Shown here: positions 9,453-18,659 of the stretch, piece by piece | Position numbering within the stretch: the first letter of the stretch is position 1 | Layout: each line of letters opens with the position of its first letter | Source of the DNA: a bacterium | GTDB taxonomy: Bacteria; Actinomycetota; Acidimicrobiia; Spongiisociales; JAHEDJ01 | Reading direction: 5' to 3' | Length of the DNA stretch: 59,898 nucleotides | Assembly: GCA_024641325.1 (NCBI GenBank) | Contig: JAHEDJ010000003.1 | Coordinates: forward strand, 48,916-108,813 | The notes under the pieces: generated by a model | The model's database searches: none | Told to the model about the DNA's origin: nothing | The model's input: only the letters and a program-made list of their open reading frames with translations | Translations under genes and position numbers: made by a program

Positions 9453-10421
9453 ATGTCCAAGATCGGAATCATCCTTGCCCAATTGGGGGGACCACGCGAC
9501 CAACGCGAGGTGGAGCCGTTTGTACGAGCAATCTTCGCCGATCCGGACCTCGTCCCCCTACCGGGTGGGCCGATAGTGAGCAAGGTATTCGGCTGGGCAG
9601 TCGCCAAGGCGAGGGGACCGTTCGTCCGCAAGAATTACCGCCTGATCGGTGGTGGCTCCCCCATCCTCGAGATCACCCTGGCTCAGGGACGCATGCTCGA
9701 GGAATCGTTGCGCGAACGAGGTCACGACGCACATGTGTCCGTCGCCATGCGCTACACCCGTCCCGATACGTACGACGCGGTTCGCGAACTGGTTAGAGAC
9801 GATGTCGAACGGATCATCCTGTTGCCGATGTACCCGCAGTACTCAACTGCGACCACCGGTTCGTCGGAGAACGAGTTGCGGAGGGTGCTGGCGGAATTGG
9901 ATGTGACCATCCCCCTCGAGGTGGTGCGCACCTGGTACGACCATCCCTCCTACCTCGATTTCCAGGCGAAGCTGGTGAAGGAAATGCTCGAGACCCGCCC
10001 GGCCGACCGGCGAAAGGGCTCTGCAGTGCTGTTTTCCGCCCATGGATTGCCCGAGAGCGTCGTTGCTAAAGGCGACCCGTATCCCGAAGAGACTGCTGCG
10101 ACCGTGAAGGCAGTCATCGAGCGGGTCCCGTACGAGATCGATGCTCGCCTCGGCTACCAATCCCGCACGAAGCCGGTGAAATGGATAGGGCCGGGGACAG
10201 AGCACGTATTGGCCGACTTTGCGAGAGATGGGTACGACACCGTCGGAATGGTCGCCATCTCCTTCGTCACCGACCACATCGAGACGCTCTACGAGGTCGA
10301 CATGCTCTTCCGAGACGAAGCCGGGAAGGTCGGGATCCACCACTACTACCGATCTGAGATGATGAACGACCGGCCTGAGGTCGGGCCGATGCTGGCCGAT
10401 GTCCTGGAGGGCTTGCTGTGA
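9453..10421 (+). CDS. hemH: Ferrochelatase
   Basis: Inserts ferrous iron into the porphyrin. The 322-residue protein has the catalytic His197 in FSAHGLPE and the acidic partner motif SFVTDHIETLYEVD near 270-283. It contains no cysteine at all, so it lacks the C-terminal [2Fe-2S] ligands found in many actinobacterial ferrochelatases. Sequence alone does not decide between protoporphyrin and coproporphyrin as substrate; the neighbouring hemN makes protoporphyrin IX the likelier one. The start ATG has a GGAGCAG stretch upstream. The stop overlaps the GTG start of hemY. Confidence 0.92.
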   Translation: MSKIGIILAQLGGPRDQREVEPFVRAIFADPDLVPLPGGPIVSKVFGWAVAKARGPFVRKNYRLIGGGSPILEITLAQGRMLEESLRERGHDAHVSVAMRYTRPDTYDAVRELVRDDVERIILLPMYPQYSTATTGSSENELRRVLAELDVTIPLEVVRTWYDHPSYLDFQAKLVKEMLETRPADRRKGSAVLFSAHGLPESVVAKGDPYPEETAATVKAVIERVPYEIDARLGYQSRTKPVKWIGPGTEHVLADFARDGYDTVGMVAISFVTDHIETLYEVDMLFRDEAGKVGIHHYYRSEMMNDRPEVGPMLADVLEGLL

Positions 10422-11731
10422 GAGATGTGATCGTTGTGGGCGGCGGCCTGAGCGGATTGATCGTCGGCGCCGAGTTGCAACGGCGCGGCAAGAACGTCCT
10501 CGTGCTCGAGGCGACCGGTGCAGCGGCCGGAGTGGCGTCAAGCGTGAGCGAGGACGGCTACCTGCTCGAACCTGGAGCAGGTTCGTTGTTGTGGCCGAAT
10601 GCCGACCTGGCGCCCGTCTTCGAAGCGGCCGGGATCGAGCTGCTGGCTGCCAACCCGACCGCCGGGGCGCGGTTCGTCTACCAAAACGGCACGCTCTTTC
10701 AGATCCCCGAATCTCCGGCCATCGCCTTCTCCGGCCTCGTTTCCTGGGGAGCCAAGATCCGGGCAGTGCGCGAGCCATGGGTCAAGACCCCGCCTCCTAG
10801 CGAAGAGGAGTCGATCGAAGGCTTCTTCAACCGGCGGTTCGGCAAGGGCCTCGGCCGGCTGGGGGCAACCTTGATGGCACACGGCGTGTTCGCCGGCGAC
10901 CCGGCGAAGCTCTCGATGCGGGGCGCTTTCCCAAAGATGGTGGCTCTCGAAGATGAGGCCGGCAGCATGATCCGGGGAATGCTGGCCCGGATGAGGCAGC
11001 GGGACAAGGGAACACCGAGAGCTTCGGTGCATGTCCCCCCACGCGGCATGAAGGGAGTGGCCGAGGACTTGGTTTCCTATCTGGGTGAGTCATTCCAGGC
11101 AAACCGCCGGGCTACCGCGCTTCGCAAGAGCGGCACCGGCTGGATCGTCGAGGCAGGAGACACGTTCGAGGCTCACAATATCGTTCTGGCCCTGGCGCCG
11201 CACCTCGCAGCCGGACTCGTACCCGACGACGTTGCCTCGCTCATGGCCGACGCGGTGGTTGCCCCCGTCGCCGTAGTGGGTATCGGCGGACGCGCCGCTG
11301 ATGTGCCCCTTCCCGCAGGGTTCGGGGCGTTGATCGGCCCGGACACGGATGTGCGGGTGCTCGGCATCCTGATGGAGTCGCAGTACGCCCCCGGACGAGC
11401 CCCAGAGCTGCACCACCTCGCAAAGGGAATTTACGGTGGGGGTGCCGACCCGGAGGTGCTGGCCCGATCGGACGACGAGCTGGTCGCCCTGATGATCGAC
11501 GAAACCAGCCGGGTCATCGGCACCAGGGTCCAGCCGAGCTGGACGAAGGTCGTCCGGCATGATCCCGGCATCCCCCAGTACAACGTGGGTCACGTGGGCT
11601 GGATGCGCAAACTCGACGACGCCGTGGCTAATCACCCCGGGCTTCACCTGACCGGCTGGGGTTACCGCGGAATCGGCGTATCCGGGTTCGGGACTGAGGC
11701 GACTCGGATAGGCAAAGCGCTGGAGGGCTGA
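10418..11731 (+). CDS. hemY: Protoporphyrinogen/coproporphyrinogen oxidase, FAD-dependent
   Basis: A 437-residue flavoprotein that takes six electrons from protoporphyrinogen IX (or coproporphyrinogen III in CgoX relatives) using oxygen. The FAD-binding motif VVGGGLSGLIVG is at residues 5-16, the second FAD contact LEPGAGSLLW follows near 50, and the C-terminal GWGYRGIGVSG is the typical FAD-binding end of this family. It starts with GTG in a four-base overlap with hemH and is the last gene of the heme operon. After it comes a 338-base repeat-rich gap. Confidence 0.9.
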   Translation: MRDVIVVGGGLSGLIVGAELQRRGKNVLVLEATGAAAGVASSVSEDGYLLEPGAGSLLWPNADLAPVFEAAGIELLAANPTAGARFVYQNGTLFQIPESPAIAFSGLVSWGAKIRAVREPWVKTPPPSEEESIEGFFNRRFGKGLGRLGATLMAHGVFAGDPAKLSMRGAFPKMVALEDEAGSMIRGMLARMRQRDKGTPRASVHVPPRGMKGVAEDLVSYLGESFQANRRATALRKSGTGWIVEAGDTFEAHNIVLALAPHLAAGLVPDDVASLMADAVVAPVAVVGIGGRAADVPLPAGFGALIGPDTDVRVLGILMESQYAPGRAPELHHLAKGIYGGGADPEVLARSDDELVALMIDETSRVIGTRVQPSWTKVVRHDPGIPQYNVGHVGWMRKLDDAVANHPGLHLTGWGYRGIGVSGFGTEATRIGKALEG

Positions 11732-11827
11732 GTTCGCGAGTTGCGAGTTGGACTTCCCTCCCACCCACGATGCCATTGGTGCGCAGTCACCAGATTTCTC
11801 GAGCGGGGTCGTTGTCCCCGGGTTTGC

Positions 11828-11897
11828 GTCTTCTTCCCCGCTGACAGGCGGGGGAGATGGTTTCGCCGACAGGCGAAAGCAGAGGGGGCCAAGCTTT
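11828..11897 (+). repeat. Double-hairpin dispersed repeat, copy 1
   Basis: Two adjacent short hairpins, CCCCGC...GCGGGG (about 11836-11854) and TTTCGCC...GGCGAAA (about 11861-11877), followed by AGAGGGGGCC. The same arrangement occurs on the opposite strand at 49942-50009, with about 40 bases of the right part nearly identical. The conserved segment includes the non-paired tail, so it is a repeat family and not just two chance terminators. Confidence 0.75.
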
Positions 11898-11942
11898 GTG
11901 CTCCCCGCGCGCGGATGAATCGAGATTCCGTTTCGCCGCTTG

Positions 11943-12002
11943 CGGGTTCTAGGTCGCTACCGGGGCGGTGAACCGAACCCCCAAACGTAGAACCTAAACC
12001 CG
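11943..12002. repeat. Iterated inverted repeat before the lipoprotein gene
   Basis: Left arm CGGGTTCTAGGT and right arm AGAACCTAAACCCG are imperfect complements around a GC-rich middle. The words match those of the element at 1811-1875. Confidence 0.5.
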
Positions 12003-12069
12003 GGAGCCCTGGCGGCGGACGAACCGGGGTTCCGTTGCACCGCGCCGAGTGCGGTCTACTGTTGTTTCG

Positions 12070-13833
12070 ATGTCGTCCATACGGTCAAGTGCAACCCCCC
12101 GCCGTGCTGCCGCGACCGTGGCGCTCCTCCTTTTGGCGTCTGCCTGTACCTCGGCCAACGCCGGGGTCTCCACAACATCCACCACCGGAGCCGCCGGGCC
12201 GACCCCGACAACGACCACAGCAATCGCTGCCGAGCCCGACACGACAACCACAACGACCACCCTTCCTCGTGATTGCTCATTTGATTCGGAACCCGGCGAA
12301 CCTGTTTTCGAGACTCTCGAAGAAACCGACCTGGCCGCCGCCGCGCTCACTTTCTCGCGGACTCACTTCCCGTGCTCCGACCTCGTAGTCATCGCACCGG
12401 CCGACGATCTCGCCATCATCGTTGTGGCAGCCCAGCTGGCTGCCGCCAACCGGGGCTCACTCCTGTTGTTCTCCGGGGGCGCCGCGACGTCGCTCAACGA
12501 TGAGCTGGCCAGACTGGCTCCGACCCGGATCGTACTGATGGAGATTGAACCCGATTGGCTATCCGAGCCATCCGGGGAAGTCGAGGTGCTAACCGGGTCC
12601 CTGAACGAGCTTGCCGACCTGGCGTTGCGCTCTAGCGGTGCCATCGCTCGAGTCGGCCGCGAAGGAACCGGCCCGAACACGATCGCCGAGACACTCCTGT
12701 CGATATCAACCGGCCGGACCATAACTGCCCCGACCCGGGCAGCCGCGGAGTGCGATCCAGAGTCTCCGGCAGCCACAGCCGCGATAACCAGGGCTGCAGA
12801 CGAACGCACGGCCGGAGGCGAGACCTGGTTGATCGACGTGTGTTCCCCCGGTCTCGCATTGTTGGCCGCGGCCGCGCTCGGCGAGGACGGTACAGCACTC
12901 CTCGTAGACGGAAGGGACCTGCGAAGCAGCCGCAGCGTTGTTTCTGCACTGCACGCAAATCCCGAGGAGATCACACGAATCCACATCGCCGGAGACGTCT
13001 CGGGGGATGCAGATTGGCACCTCGGGACCCTGCTGGCCGGAACGGAACTGCCGGGAGGAGGCCTCCTGTTGTTCCCGGGGCGTCGCCTGGTCGCCCTATA
13101 CGGAAATCCCACAACACGCTACCTCGGGGTACTCGGCGAGCAAGGGGTCGAAGAGGCCATCGAACGCGCCAAACAAGTAGCCGAGCCCTACGGCGCCGAC
13201 GGAGTTGAAGTGCTCCCTGCCTTCGAAATCATTGCGTCGGTAGCATCCGTCAGTGCGGGAGGCGACGGTGATTACTCCTCAGAAATGAGCGTCGACCTGC
13301 TGCTGCCCTGGGTCGAAGCTGCCGGCCGGGAAGGTGTCTACGTCGTTCTGGATCTTCAGCCAGGGCGATCTGATTTCCTCGACCAGGCACGGCTCTACGA
13401 GGAACTCCTGCTCCTACCGCATGTAGGCCTTGCACTCGACCCCGAGTGGAGGCTCAAGCCCAATCAGGTCCATCTGACCCAGATCGGTTCGGTCGACGCC
13501 GAAGAAGTCAACCGGGTGGTCGCCTGGTTGGCAGGCCTAGTCCGCGAGAACCAACTCCCCCAGAAGTTGCTGATAGTCCACCAGTTCAACCTGAAGATGA
13601 TCACTAATCGGGGCCTTATCGAGCGGCCTCCCGAACTGGCCGTCATGATCCACGCAGATGGCCAGGGCCCAATCGCGACCAAGTACACGACCTATTCCAC
13701 ACTGACCGGCCAATCCGACGCGGACCAGTGGTGGTGGGGGTGGAAGAACTTCTACGACGAGGATTCGCCTACTCCGACCCCCGAGCAGGTGCTGGATCTC
13801 GACCCGCTCCCTTCCTATGTGAGCTACCAGTAG
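12070..13833 (+). CDS. Secreted lipoprotein with cell-wall-binding-repeat-like region and C-terminal barrel-like domain
   Basis: The protein (587 residues from ATG 12070; a GTG at 12049 would add seven) starts with a basic stretch, a hydrophobic helix and the lipobox LASAC, so Cys26 is the likely lipidated residue. A Thr/Pro-rich linker follows to about residue 70. Residues about 90-330 contain alternating segments such as LARLAPTRIVLME and LVVIAPADD, which resemble the putative cell-wall-binding repeat 2 fold. The last 250 residues (from about GVEEAIERAKQ) read like a compact alpha/beta barrel-type domain with WRLKPNQVH and LLIVHQFN. It is a known type of actinobacterial lipoprotein, but I cannot name a function. 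No partner gene is adjacent. Confidence 0.7.
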   Translation: MSSIRSSATPRRAAATVALLLLASACTSANAGVSTTSTTGAAGPTPTTTTAIAAEPDTTTTTTTLPRDCSFDSEPGEPVFETLEETDLAAAALTFSRTHFPCSDLVVIAPADDLAIIVVAAQLAAANRGSLLLFSGGAATSLNDELARLAPTRIVLMEIEPDWLSEPSGEVEVLTGSLNELADLALRSSGAIARVGREGTGPNTIAETLLSISTGRTITAPTRAAAECDPESPAATAAITRAADERTAGGETWLIDVCSPGLALLAAAALGEDGTALLVDGRDLRSSRSVVSALHANPEEITRIHIAGDVSGDADWHLGTLLAGTELPGGGLLLFPGRRLVALYGNPTTRYLGVLGEQGVEEAIERAKQVAEPYGADGVEVLPAFEIIASVASVSAGGDGDYSSEMSVDLLLPWVEAAGREGVYVVLDLQPGRSDFLDQARLYEELLLLPHVGLALDPEWRLKPNQVHLTQIGSVDAEEVNRVVAWLAGLVRENQLPQKLLIVHQFNLKMITNRGLIERPPELAVMIHADGQGPIATKYTTYSTLTGQSDADQWWWGWKNFYDEDSPTPTPEQVLDLDPLPSYVSYQ

Positions 13834-13968
13834 GCGAGGCGGATTGCTGCGGGGCTCCGCCGGGCTCCACTCGACTTCATACTTGCGTCACTTGCTTCCG
13901 CGCACCGTCCAGCGAGCGACACAAGAACAGCCGTGGCTACTATCGACGACAGACTTCCGGAGGGACAT

Positions 13969-15327
13969 ATGAGCGACGCGACGAAGATCCTGCTCGATGA
14001 ATCCGAGATGCCGACGCAGTGGTACAACATCATTCCCGATCTACCGGAGCCTCCTCCCCCGCCGCTCCATCCCGGCACCAAGCAACCGGTAGGGCCGGAT
14101 GATCTAGCTCCCCTCTTCCCGATGGCGCTGATCATGCAGGAGGTGAGCACCGACTCCTACATCGACATCCCCGCCGAGGTACTCGACGTTTACCGCCTGT
14201 GGCGACCCAGCCCTCTCTATCGAGCTCGACGGCTCGAGAAGGCGCTCGATACGCCGGCCCGGATTTATTACAAGTACGAGGGAGTGAGCCCGGCCGGATC
14301 GCACAAGCCCAACACCGCCATCCCCCAGGCTTACTACAACGCCCAGGAGGGGGTCAGGAAGCTGACCACCGAGACCGGCGCCGGTCAGTGGGGCAGCGCG
14401 CTCGCTTTCGCCAGTGCTCTCTTCGGTCTCGAATGCGAGGTATGGCAGGTTGCAGCCTCCTTCGAGCAGAAGCCGTACCGAAAATCGATGATGGAGACCT
14501 GGGGGGCGACCGTCCACTCGAGCCCTTCGCCACTCACGGCAGCCGGTCGCGCCATCCTCGAGCAGGATCCTGATAGTCCCGGTTCACTCGGCATCGCCAT
14601 CTCAGAGGCCGTCGAGGCAGCGGTACAGGATCCGACGATCCGCTATGCCCTCGGCAGCGTCCTCAACCATGTGCTTCTCCACCAGACGATCATCGGAGAG
14701 GAAACGATCCGCCAGTTCGCCAAGATCGACGAGACCCCCGACGTCATAGTGGCGTGCACCGGCGGCGGATCGAACTTCTCCGGGCTGACCTTCTCGTTCT
14801 TGCGCGAGAAGATGGCCGGGAAGATCAATCCGACGATCAGGGCCGTCGAGCCGGCCGCCTGTCCGTCTTTCACAAAAGGCGTATACGCCTACGACTTCGG
14901 CGACACAGCCGGCATGACGCCTCTGATGAAGATGCACACGCTCGGACACGACTTCGTACCCGACCCAATCCACGCCGGTGGCCTGCGCTATCACGGCATG
15001 TCTCCGCTGCTCTCGCACATCTACGAACTCGGCTTGATCGAGGCGATCGCCATCGGACAGACTGAATGCTTCGAGAGCGCCCTTACGTTTGCACGGAATG
15101 AAGGAATCATCCCGGCGCCCGAGCCGACCCATGCGATTGCAGCCGCCATCCGCGAAGCCGAAGCGTGCAAGGAGTCCGGAGAAGAGAAGGTGATTCTCAC
15201 AGCAGTCTGCGGTCACGGTCACTTCGATCTCGCCTCCTACGACAAGTTCCTTGCCGGAGAGATCACCGACTACGAGTACCCGGAAGAGAAGGTAGCGGCG
15301 GCCCTGGAACGGCTGCCCCAGATCTAG
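13969..15327 (+). CDS. trpB: Tryptophan synthase beta chain, TrpB2 type
   Basis: A PLP enzyme of the TrpB2 subgroup (452 residues, longer than the about 400 of TrpB1). It condenses indole with serine (or phosphoserine in some relatives) to form tryptophan. The PLP lysine is Lys113 in [11 protein letters not shown], and [10 protein letters not shown] near 263 binds the cofactor phosphate. The extended N-terminus with the proline cluster [10 protein letters not shown] is typical of TrpB2. A GGAGGG Shine-Dalgarno directs the start to ATG 13969 and not the upstream in-frame 13933. No trpA is nearby, as is usual for stand-alone TrpB2. Confidence 0.9.
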   Translation: MSDATKILLDESEMPTQWYNIIPDLPEPPPPPLHPGTKQPVGPDDLAPLFPMALIMQEVSTDSYIDIPAEVLDVYRLWRPSPLYRARRLEKALDTPARIYYKYEGVSPAGSHKPNTAIPQAYYNAQEGVRKLTTETGAGQWGSALAFASALFGLECEVWQVAASFEQKPYRKSMMETWGATVHSSPSPLTAAGRAILEQDPDSPGSLGIAISEAVEAAVQDPTIRYALGSVLNHVLLHQTIIGEETIRQFAKIDETPDVIVACTGGGSNFSGLTFSFLREKMAGKINPTIRAVEPAACPSFTKGVYAYDFGDTAGMTPLMKMHTLGHDFVPDPIHAGGLRYHGMSPLLSHIYELGLIEAIAIGQTECFESALTFARNEGIIPAPEPTHAIAAAIREAEACKESGEEKVILTAVCGHGHFDLASYDKFLAGEITDYEYPEEKVAAALERLPQI

Positions 15328-15406
15328 TCGCGGGTCACTGTCACCGGTCGCGAGTCACTCCGGAACCAGGAACTCGCGATCAGCGACCCGCGACCCGCGA
15401 CCGCGA
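15327..15406. repeat. Iterated inverted repeat after trpB2
   Basis: The left part repeats GTCGCGGGTCACT / GTCGCGAGTCACT; the right part repeats GCGACCCGCGACCCGCGACC, its complement. It begins at the trpB2 stop codon and may serve as its terminator. It has the same architecture as the elements at 1811, 11943 and 20431 but uses other words. Confidence 0.6.
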
Positions 15407-15471
15407 ATAATTGGCCCTTCCGGTAGGCCTCCCGCTCTGCTTGACTGATTCCGACCGAACAAGGAATACAC

Positions 15472-17250
15472 ATGACGGCTGCCGTCCACACGTTCCACAT
15501 CCCGGTGATGGGAACGGGTTTTACTATCGACACGCCGTTGAAGGTCGCCCGCTACGGCATATCTTCGGTGATCCAGATCGTCGATGACGTGCTCATCGAG
15601 CAGATGCGGCGGTTCCACAGCGAACTGGCCGGTGAAGAGTACGAAGAGATTCCCGACGATGCCGAGGATGCTCGAGCCCGTCGCATTACGGCCTACCTCG
15701 ATCTCGTTCACTACCAGGTCAAGAAGCAGATGCGCGCGCTGCAATCTTCCTTGTTTGAGGCAGGCAGCGACCTCACCAAGTACTTCGAGATGCTCCCTAC
15801 CGGATCTCTCCGCGACACCTATCAGCGGATGAAGGACAGCCGGGATGAGGCTGAAAAAAACCGCCTCCAGGACCTCCTCCGGACCTTCATCACCGCCGGG
15901 TCGATCGACGTGAACCTGATGACCAAGGTCGACCGGGATGCCTACCAGGACGGGATGAAGCAGGCCCCCGAGATGAGTGACGCACTCTCCGGTCTGCGCG
16001 GATTCGCCCGCAGCAAGCTTCACTCTGCTGTGGTGTTCTCAGCCGGCTTGAACCCGCGCCTATACAACTACCTCGCCGAGTTCGACGACTTCTACCCGGA
16101 TGAGAAGGGCGTACTCCGTAAGAAGATCGTTCTCAAAGTCAGCGACTTCCGGTCTGCGCTAATCCAGGGCAAGTACCTGGCGAAGCGGGGCTTGTGGGTG
16201 TCGGAGTTCCGCATCGAGTCGGGGCTCAACTGCGGCGGCCACACCTTCCCCTCGGCCGGCAAACTGCTCGGACCCATCCTCGACGAGTTCAAGAAGAAGC
16301 GTGGCGAGCTGATCGAGACGCTGCACACCATGCGGAACAAAGGCCTGACGGACCGCAATCGGGTCGAGGCCGCCGACCCCCCGGAATTGGCCATCACTGT
16401 GCAAGGCGGGATCGGAACTGCGGAGGAGCACAACCAGATCATCGAGCACTTCGATGTCGACTCCGCCGGTTGGGGAACGCCCTTCCTGCTGGTTCCGGAG
16501 GTCACCAACGTTGACGACAAACATCTGGCAAAGCTTCAAGAAGCTACTGCCGATGACGTGTACCTCAGCAACTCTTCACCGTTCGGTATCCCGTTCTGGA
16601 GTCTGCGGACCTCCGAGAGCGAGCGTCATCGGCGCCAGAAGATCATCGACGGCCGGCCGGGAAGCGCCTGCCCGAAGGGCTACCTGGCGCTCCATAACAC
16701 CGAGTTCAGCGAAGTGCCCATCTGCGTTGCGTCTCGCGAATACCAGGTGCAGAAGCTCGCACACCTCGAAGGCGAGGGATACACCCCCGAACAGCTGTCG
16801 GTTGTGACGGAAGATGTCCTCGCCAAGGCTTGTTTGTGCCGGGACCTCGCCGGCGGTGCCGAAGGCAAGAACCAGATCAAGAATCGATCGCACACATCTG
16901 TTTGCACCGGACCGAACATCGTGAACTTCTCGAAACTCGCCAGCCTCGCCGAGATGGTGGACCACATCTACGGACGGGCACAGCTGATCTCACAACCGGA
17001 CCGTCCACATGTCTTCGTCCGGGAAGCCGAGCTCTATCTCGAATTCGTACATCGGGAACTCGACCGCTTCGCCCTCGACCTCTCGCCACACAAGGCCTCC
17101 TATTTCGATGAGTTCCGCACGAACTTGCTCGAAGGTCTCGACTACTACGACCGGCTCGCCGACGAGCTTCACCTCGGCGATGAGTTCAAGACCCGCATCG
17201 GCGAGTTTCGCGCCGAGGCCGAGCGTATCGCCGTACCAGCCCTCGTCTGA
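15472..17250 (+). CDS. Conserved protein of unknown function with invariant-looking cysteine motifs (FMN/TIM-barrel-like middle)
   Basis: A 592-residue cytoplasmic protein with no signal peptide. I recognise it as a member of a widespread but uncharacterised family that begins IPVMGTGFTIDTPLKVARYG. Residues 251-257 read GLNCGGH, and QGGIGTAEEHNQI at 311-323 resembles the phosphate-binding turn of FMN-dependent TIM barrels such as nitronate monooxygenases and the glutamate synthase core. Cysteines at 400 (GSACPKG), 418, 454 and 456 (ACLCRDL) and 478 (SVCTGPN) are spaced like metal or Fe-S ligands. An AAGGA Shine-Dalgarno precedes ATG 15472. A redox or glutamate-synthase-like role is inference only. 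Confidence 0.75.
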   Translation: MTAAVHTFHIPVMGTGFTIDTPLKVARYGISSVIQIVDDVLIEQMRRFHSELAGEEYEEIPDDAEDARARRITAYLDLVHYQVKKQMRALQSSLFEAGSDLTKYFEMLPTGSLRDTYQRMKDSRDEAEKNRLQDLLRTFITAGSIDVNLMTKVDRDAYQDGMKQAPEMSDALSGLRGFARSKLHSAVVFSAGLNPRLYNYLAEFDDFYPDEKGVLRKKIVLKVSDFRSALIQGKYLAKRGLWVSEFRIESGLNCGGHTFPSAGKLLGPILDEFKKKRGELIETLHTMRNKGLTDRNRVEAADPPELAITVQGGIGTAEEHNQIIEHFDVDSAGWGTPFLLVPEVTNVDDKHLAKLQEATADDVYLSNSSPFGIPFWSLRTSESERHRRQKIIDGRPGSACPKGYLALHNTEFSEVPICVASREYQVQKLAHLEGEGYTPEQLSVVTEDVLAKACLCRDLAGGAEGKNQIKNRSHTSVCTGPNIVNFSKLASLAEMVDHIYGRAQLISQPDRPHVFVREAELYLEFVHRELDRFALDLSPHKASYFDEFRTNLLEGLDYYDRLADELHLGDEFKTRIGEFRAEAERIAVPALV

Positions 17251-17293
17251 TCCCACCGTTCCTGGTCGGTTACTCGGGCCGGGCGCAACCAGG

Positions 17294-17650
17294 TCACGCT
17301 GAGTCGACTGCAACCACGACGAGCACGGCCACCAGCACGATGGTTCCCATCGCCGGTATCCACTCTCGACGGCGAAGATGCAGACCGGAGGCGAGCAACA
17401 TCAGTATCGCCAGTCCCGCCGCTGCAAGAGAGGTGAGCCAATCAATCGCCTGAACCATCGTCGGGAACATGAGTCCGACTCCACCAGCAATCTCCAACCA
17501 ACCGGCCAGGCGATATCGATGGGGTGGGACCTCGGAGACCCAGCCGATACGGGCAGCGGCCTGCTCGTGGGGAACCATCAGCTTCAACGCCCCCGTTGCC
17601 AGGAAGAACAGACCTAGAACAAATGCCAGGAACAGGGTGACCGAATCCAC
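17294..17650 (-). CDS. DoxX-like small membrane protein
   Basis: A 118-residue protein with four predicted membrane helices (about 5-22, 48-66, 71-90, 97-115) and the DoxX-type pattern FLATGALKLM ... AGWLEIAGGVGLM. Members are associated with membrane redox chemistry, but most have no assigned role. It lies three bases after the stop of the F420-type oxidoreductase gene in the same direction, so the two are probably one operon. Confidence 0.75.
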   Translation of the reverse strand: MDSVTLFLAFVLGLFFLATGALKLMVPHEQAAARIGWVSEVPPHRYRLAGWLEIAGGVGLMFPTMVQAIDWLTSLAAAGLAILMLLASGLHLRRREWIPAMGTIVLVAVLVVVAVDSA

Positions 17651-17653
17651 TTC

Positions 17654-18511
17654 CTAGCGGCCGACCGCATCCAGCAAGGGAACGTACGAGTCGAGGGCAT
17701 CGAGAACCTCTCCAGGTGATCCCTGGGGAAGCGCCAGGACCGCACGGGCAACTCCCGATTCGGCGAGCGGCTCCAGGACCTCTGCCTTCGGCGGAGCCTG
17801 GAAGAGAGCAAGTTCGATCGAATCGGGGTCGCGGCCCGACTCTTCGGCCAGACGCCGCAGCTGATCCACTTTGTCACGGAACGAATGGCGGCCGGCGATC
17901 GGCATCCAGCCGTCGCAGTACTCAACGATGTCGCGCATTGTCTTTGGTCCCGCATCACCGCCGAGAATCACAGGTGGATGCGGCTTCTGAATCGGCTTCG
18001 GCCACGACCAACTCTTCTCGAAGTTGACGAACTCGCCGTGATACTCCGCCTCGTCCTTCGTCCACAACTCCTTCATCGCCAGAACGCTCTCGCGGATCAT
18101 CGCCCGACGATCTGTATAGCGGAATCCGTGGTTGGCCATTTCCTCCTTGTTCCACCCATATCCGACGCCGAAAAGCATCCGCCCACCCGAGATGACGTCG
18201 AGAGAAGCAACCTCCTTGGCGAGCCAGAGCGGATCACGTTGTGCAACGAGAGTGATACCGGTTGCCAGCTTCAGGGTTGTAGTGACGGCAGCCGCGGCGG
18301 CCAGCGCCACGAACTGATCGTGAGTATGCCAGTAATACTCTGGGAGCGGCGGAGCCCCCTCGCGTCCTCCCCACGGAGTCACACGGCTGACGGGAATATG
18401 GCTGTGCTCGGGAAACCAAAGTGACTCGAAACCCCGCTCCTCAACCGCCCGCGCCAGCTCGACCGGTTGAAGGGTTGTATCCGTAGGGAATATCAGGACT
18501 CCGAGATGCAT
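17654..18511 (-). CDS. LLM-class F420-dependent oxidoreductase
   Basis: A 285-residue luciferase-like monooxygenase-fold protein. It begins with the beta-strand MHLGVLIFPTD, has FESLWFPEHSHIP near 29-41, the ATGITLVAQRDPLWLAKEVASLD segment near 83-105, and GRMLFGVGYGWNKEE near 109-123, the TIM-barrel pattern of actinobacterial F420-dependent TIGR03619-like enzymes. The substrate is unknown. An AAGGAGAG Shine-Dalgarno supports ATG 18511; the preceding GTG at 18514 is in frame. DoxX follows downstream. Confidence 0.85.
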   Translation of the reverse strand: MHLGVLIFPTDTTLQPVELARAVEERGFESLWFPEHSHIPVSRVTPWGGREGAPPLPEYYWHTHDQFVALAAAAAVTTTLKLATGITLVAQRDPLWLAKEVASLDVISGGRMLFGVGYGWNKEEMANHGFRYTDRRAMIRESVLAMKELWTKDEAEYHGEFVNFEKSWSWPKPIQKPHPPVILGGDAGPKTMRDIVEYCDGWMPIAGRHSFRDKVDQLRRLAEESGRDPDSIELALFQAPPKAEVLEPLAESGVARAVLALPQGSPGEVLDALDSYVPLLDAVGR

Positions 18512-18599
18512 CACTCTCTCCTTTGTCCGGCGGAAGCATAAAGGGCAGGCGGCTAGATTGGTTCTTTGTGTTCAGGGGAGAGAGCCGACAGGAGACCCG

Positions 18600-18659
18600 A
18601 TGGCCAATTCGATCGACGCCGCGGCGCGCTTCGAGGTGAGCGAAACTAATGGTCGTTGA
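18600..18659 (+). CDS. Possible 19-residue leader peptide
   Basis: ATG 18600 is preceded by GGAGACCC and opens a 19-codon frame that stops at TGA 18657-18659, overlapping the ATG of the next gene (18649) in another frame. The next gene has no Shine-Dalgarno of its own, so translation through this small frame could feed it. It could equally be the remains of a shifted N-terminus. The assignment is tentative. Confidence 0.3.
   Translation: MANSIDAAARFEVSETNGR

Larger units (their letters stand above)
11732..12069. other. Repeat-rich intergenic stretch between hemY and the lipoprotein gene
   Basis: No gene is supported here. The stretch begins with GAGTT/GCGAGTT words (11730-11752), then has a double-hairpin element (11828-11897) and an iterated inverted repeat (11943-12002). 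It probably ends the heme operon and holds the promoter of the downstream lipoprotein gene; no clear promoter motif was found. Confidence 0.6.
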
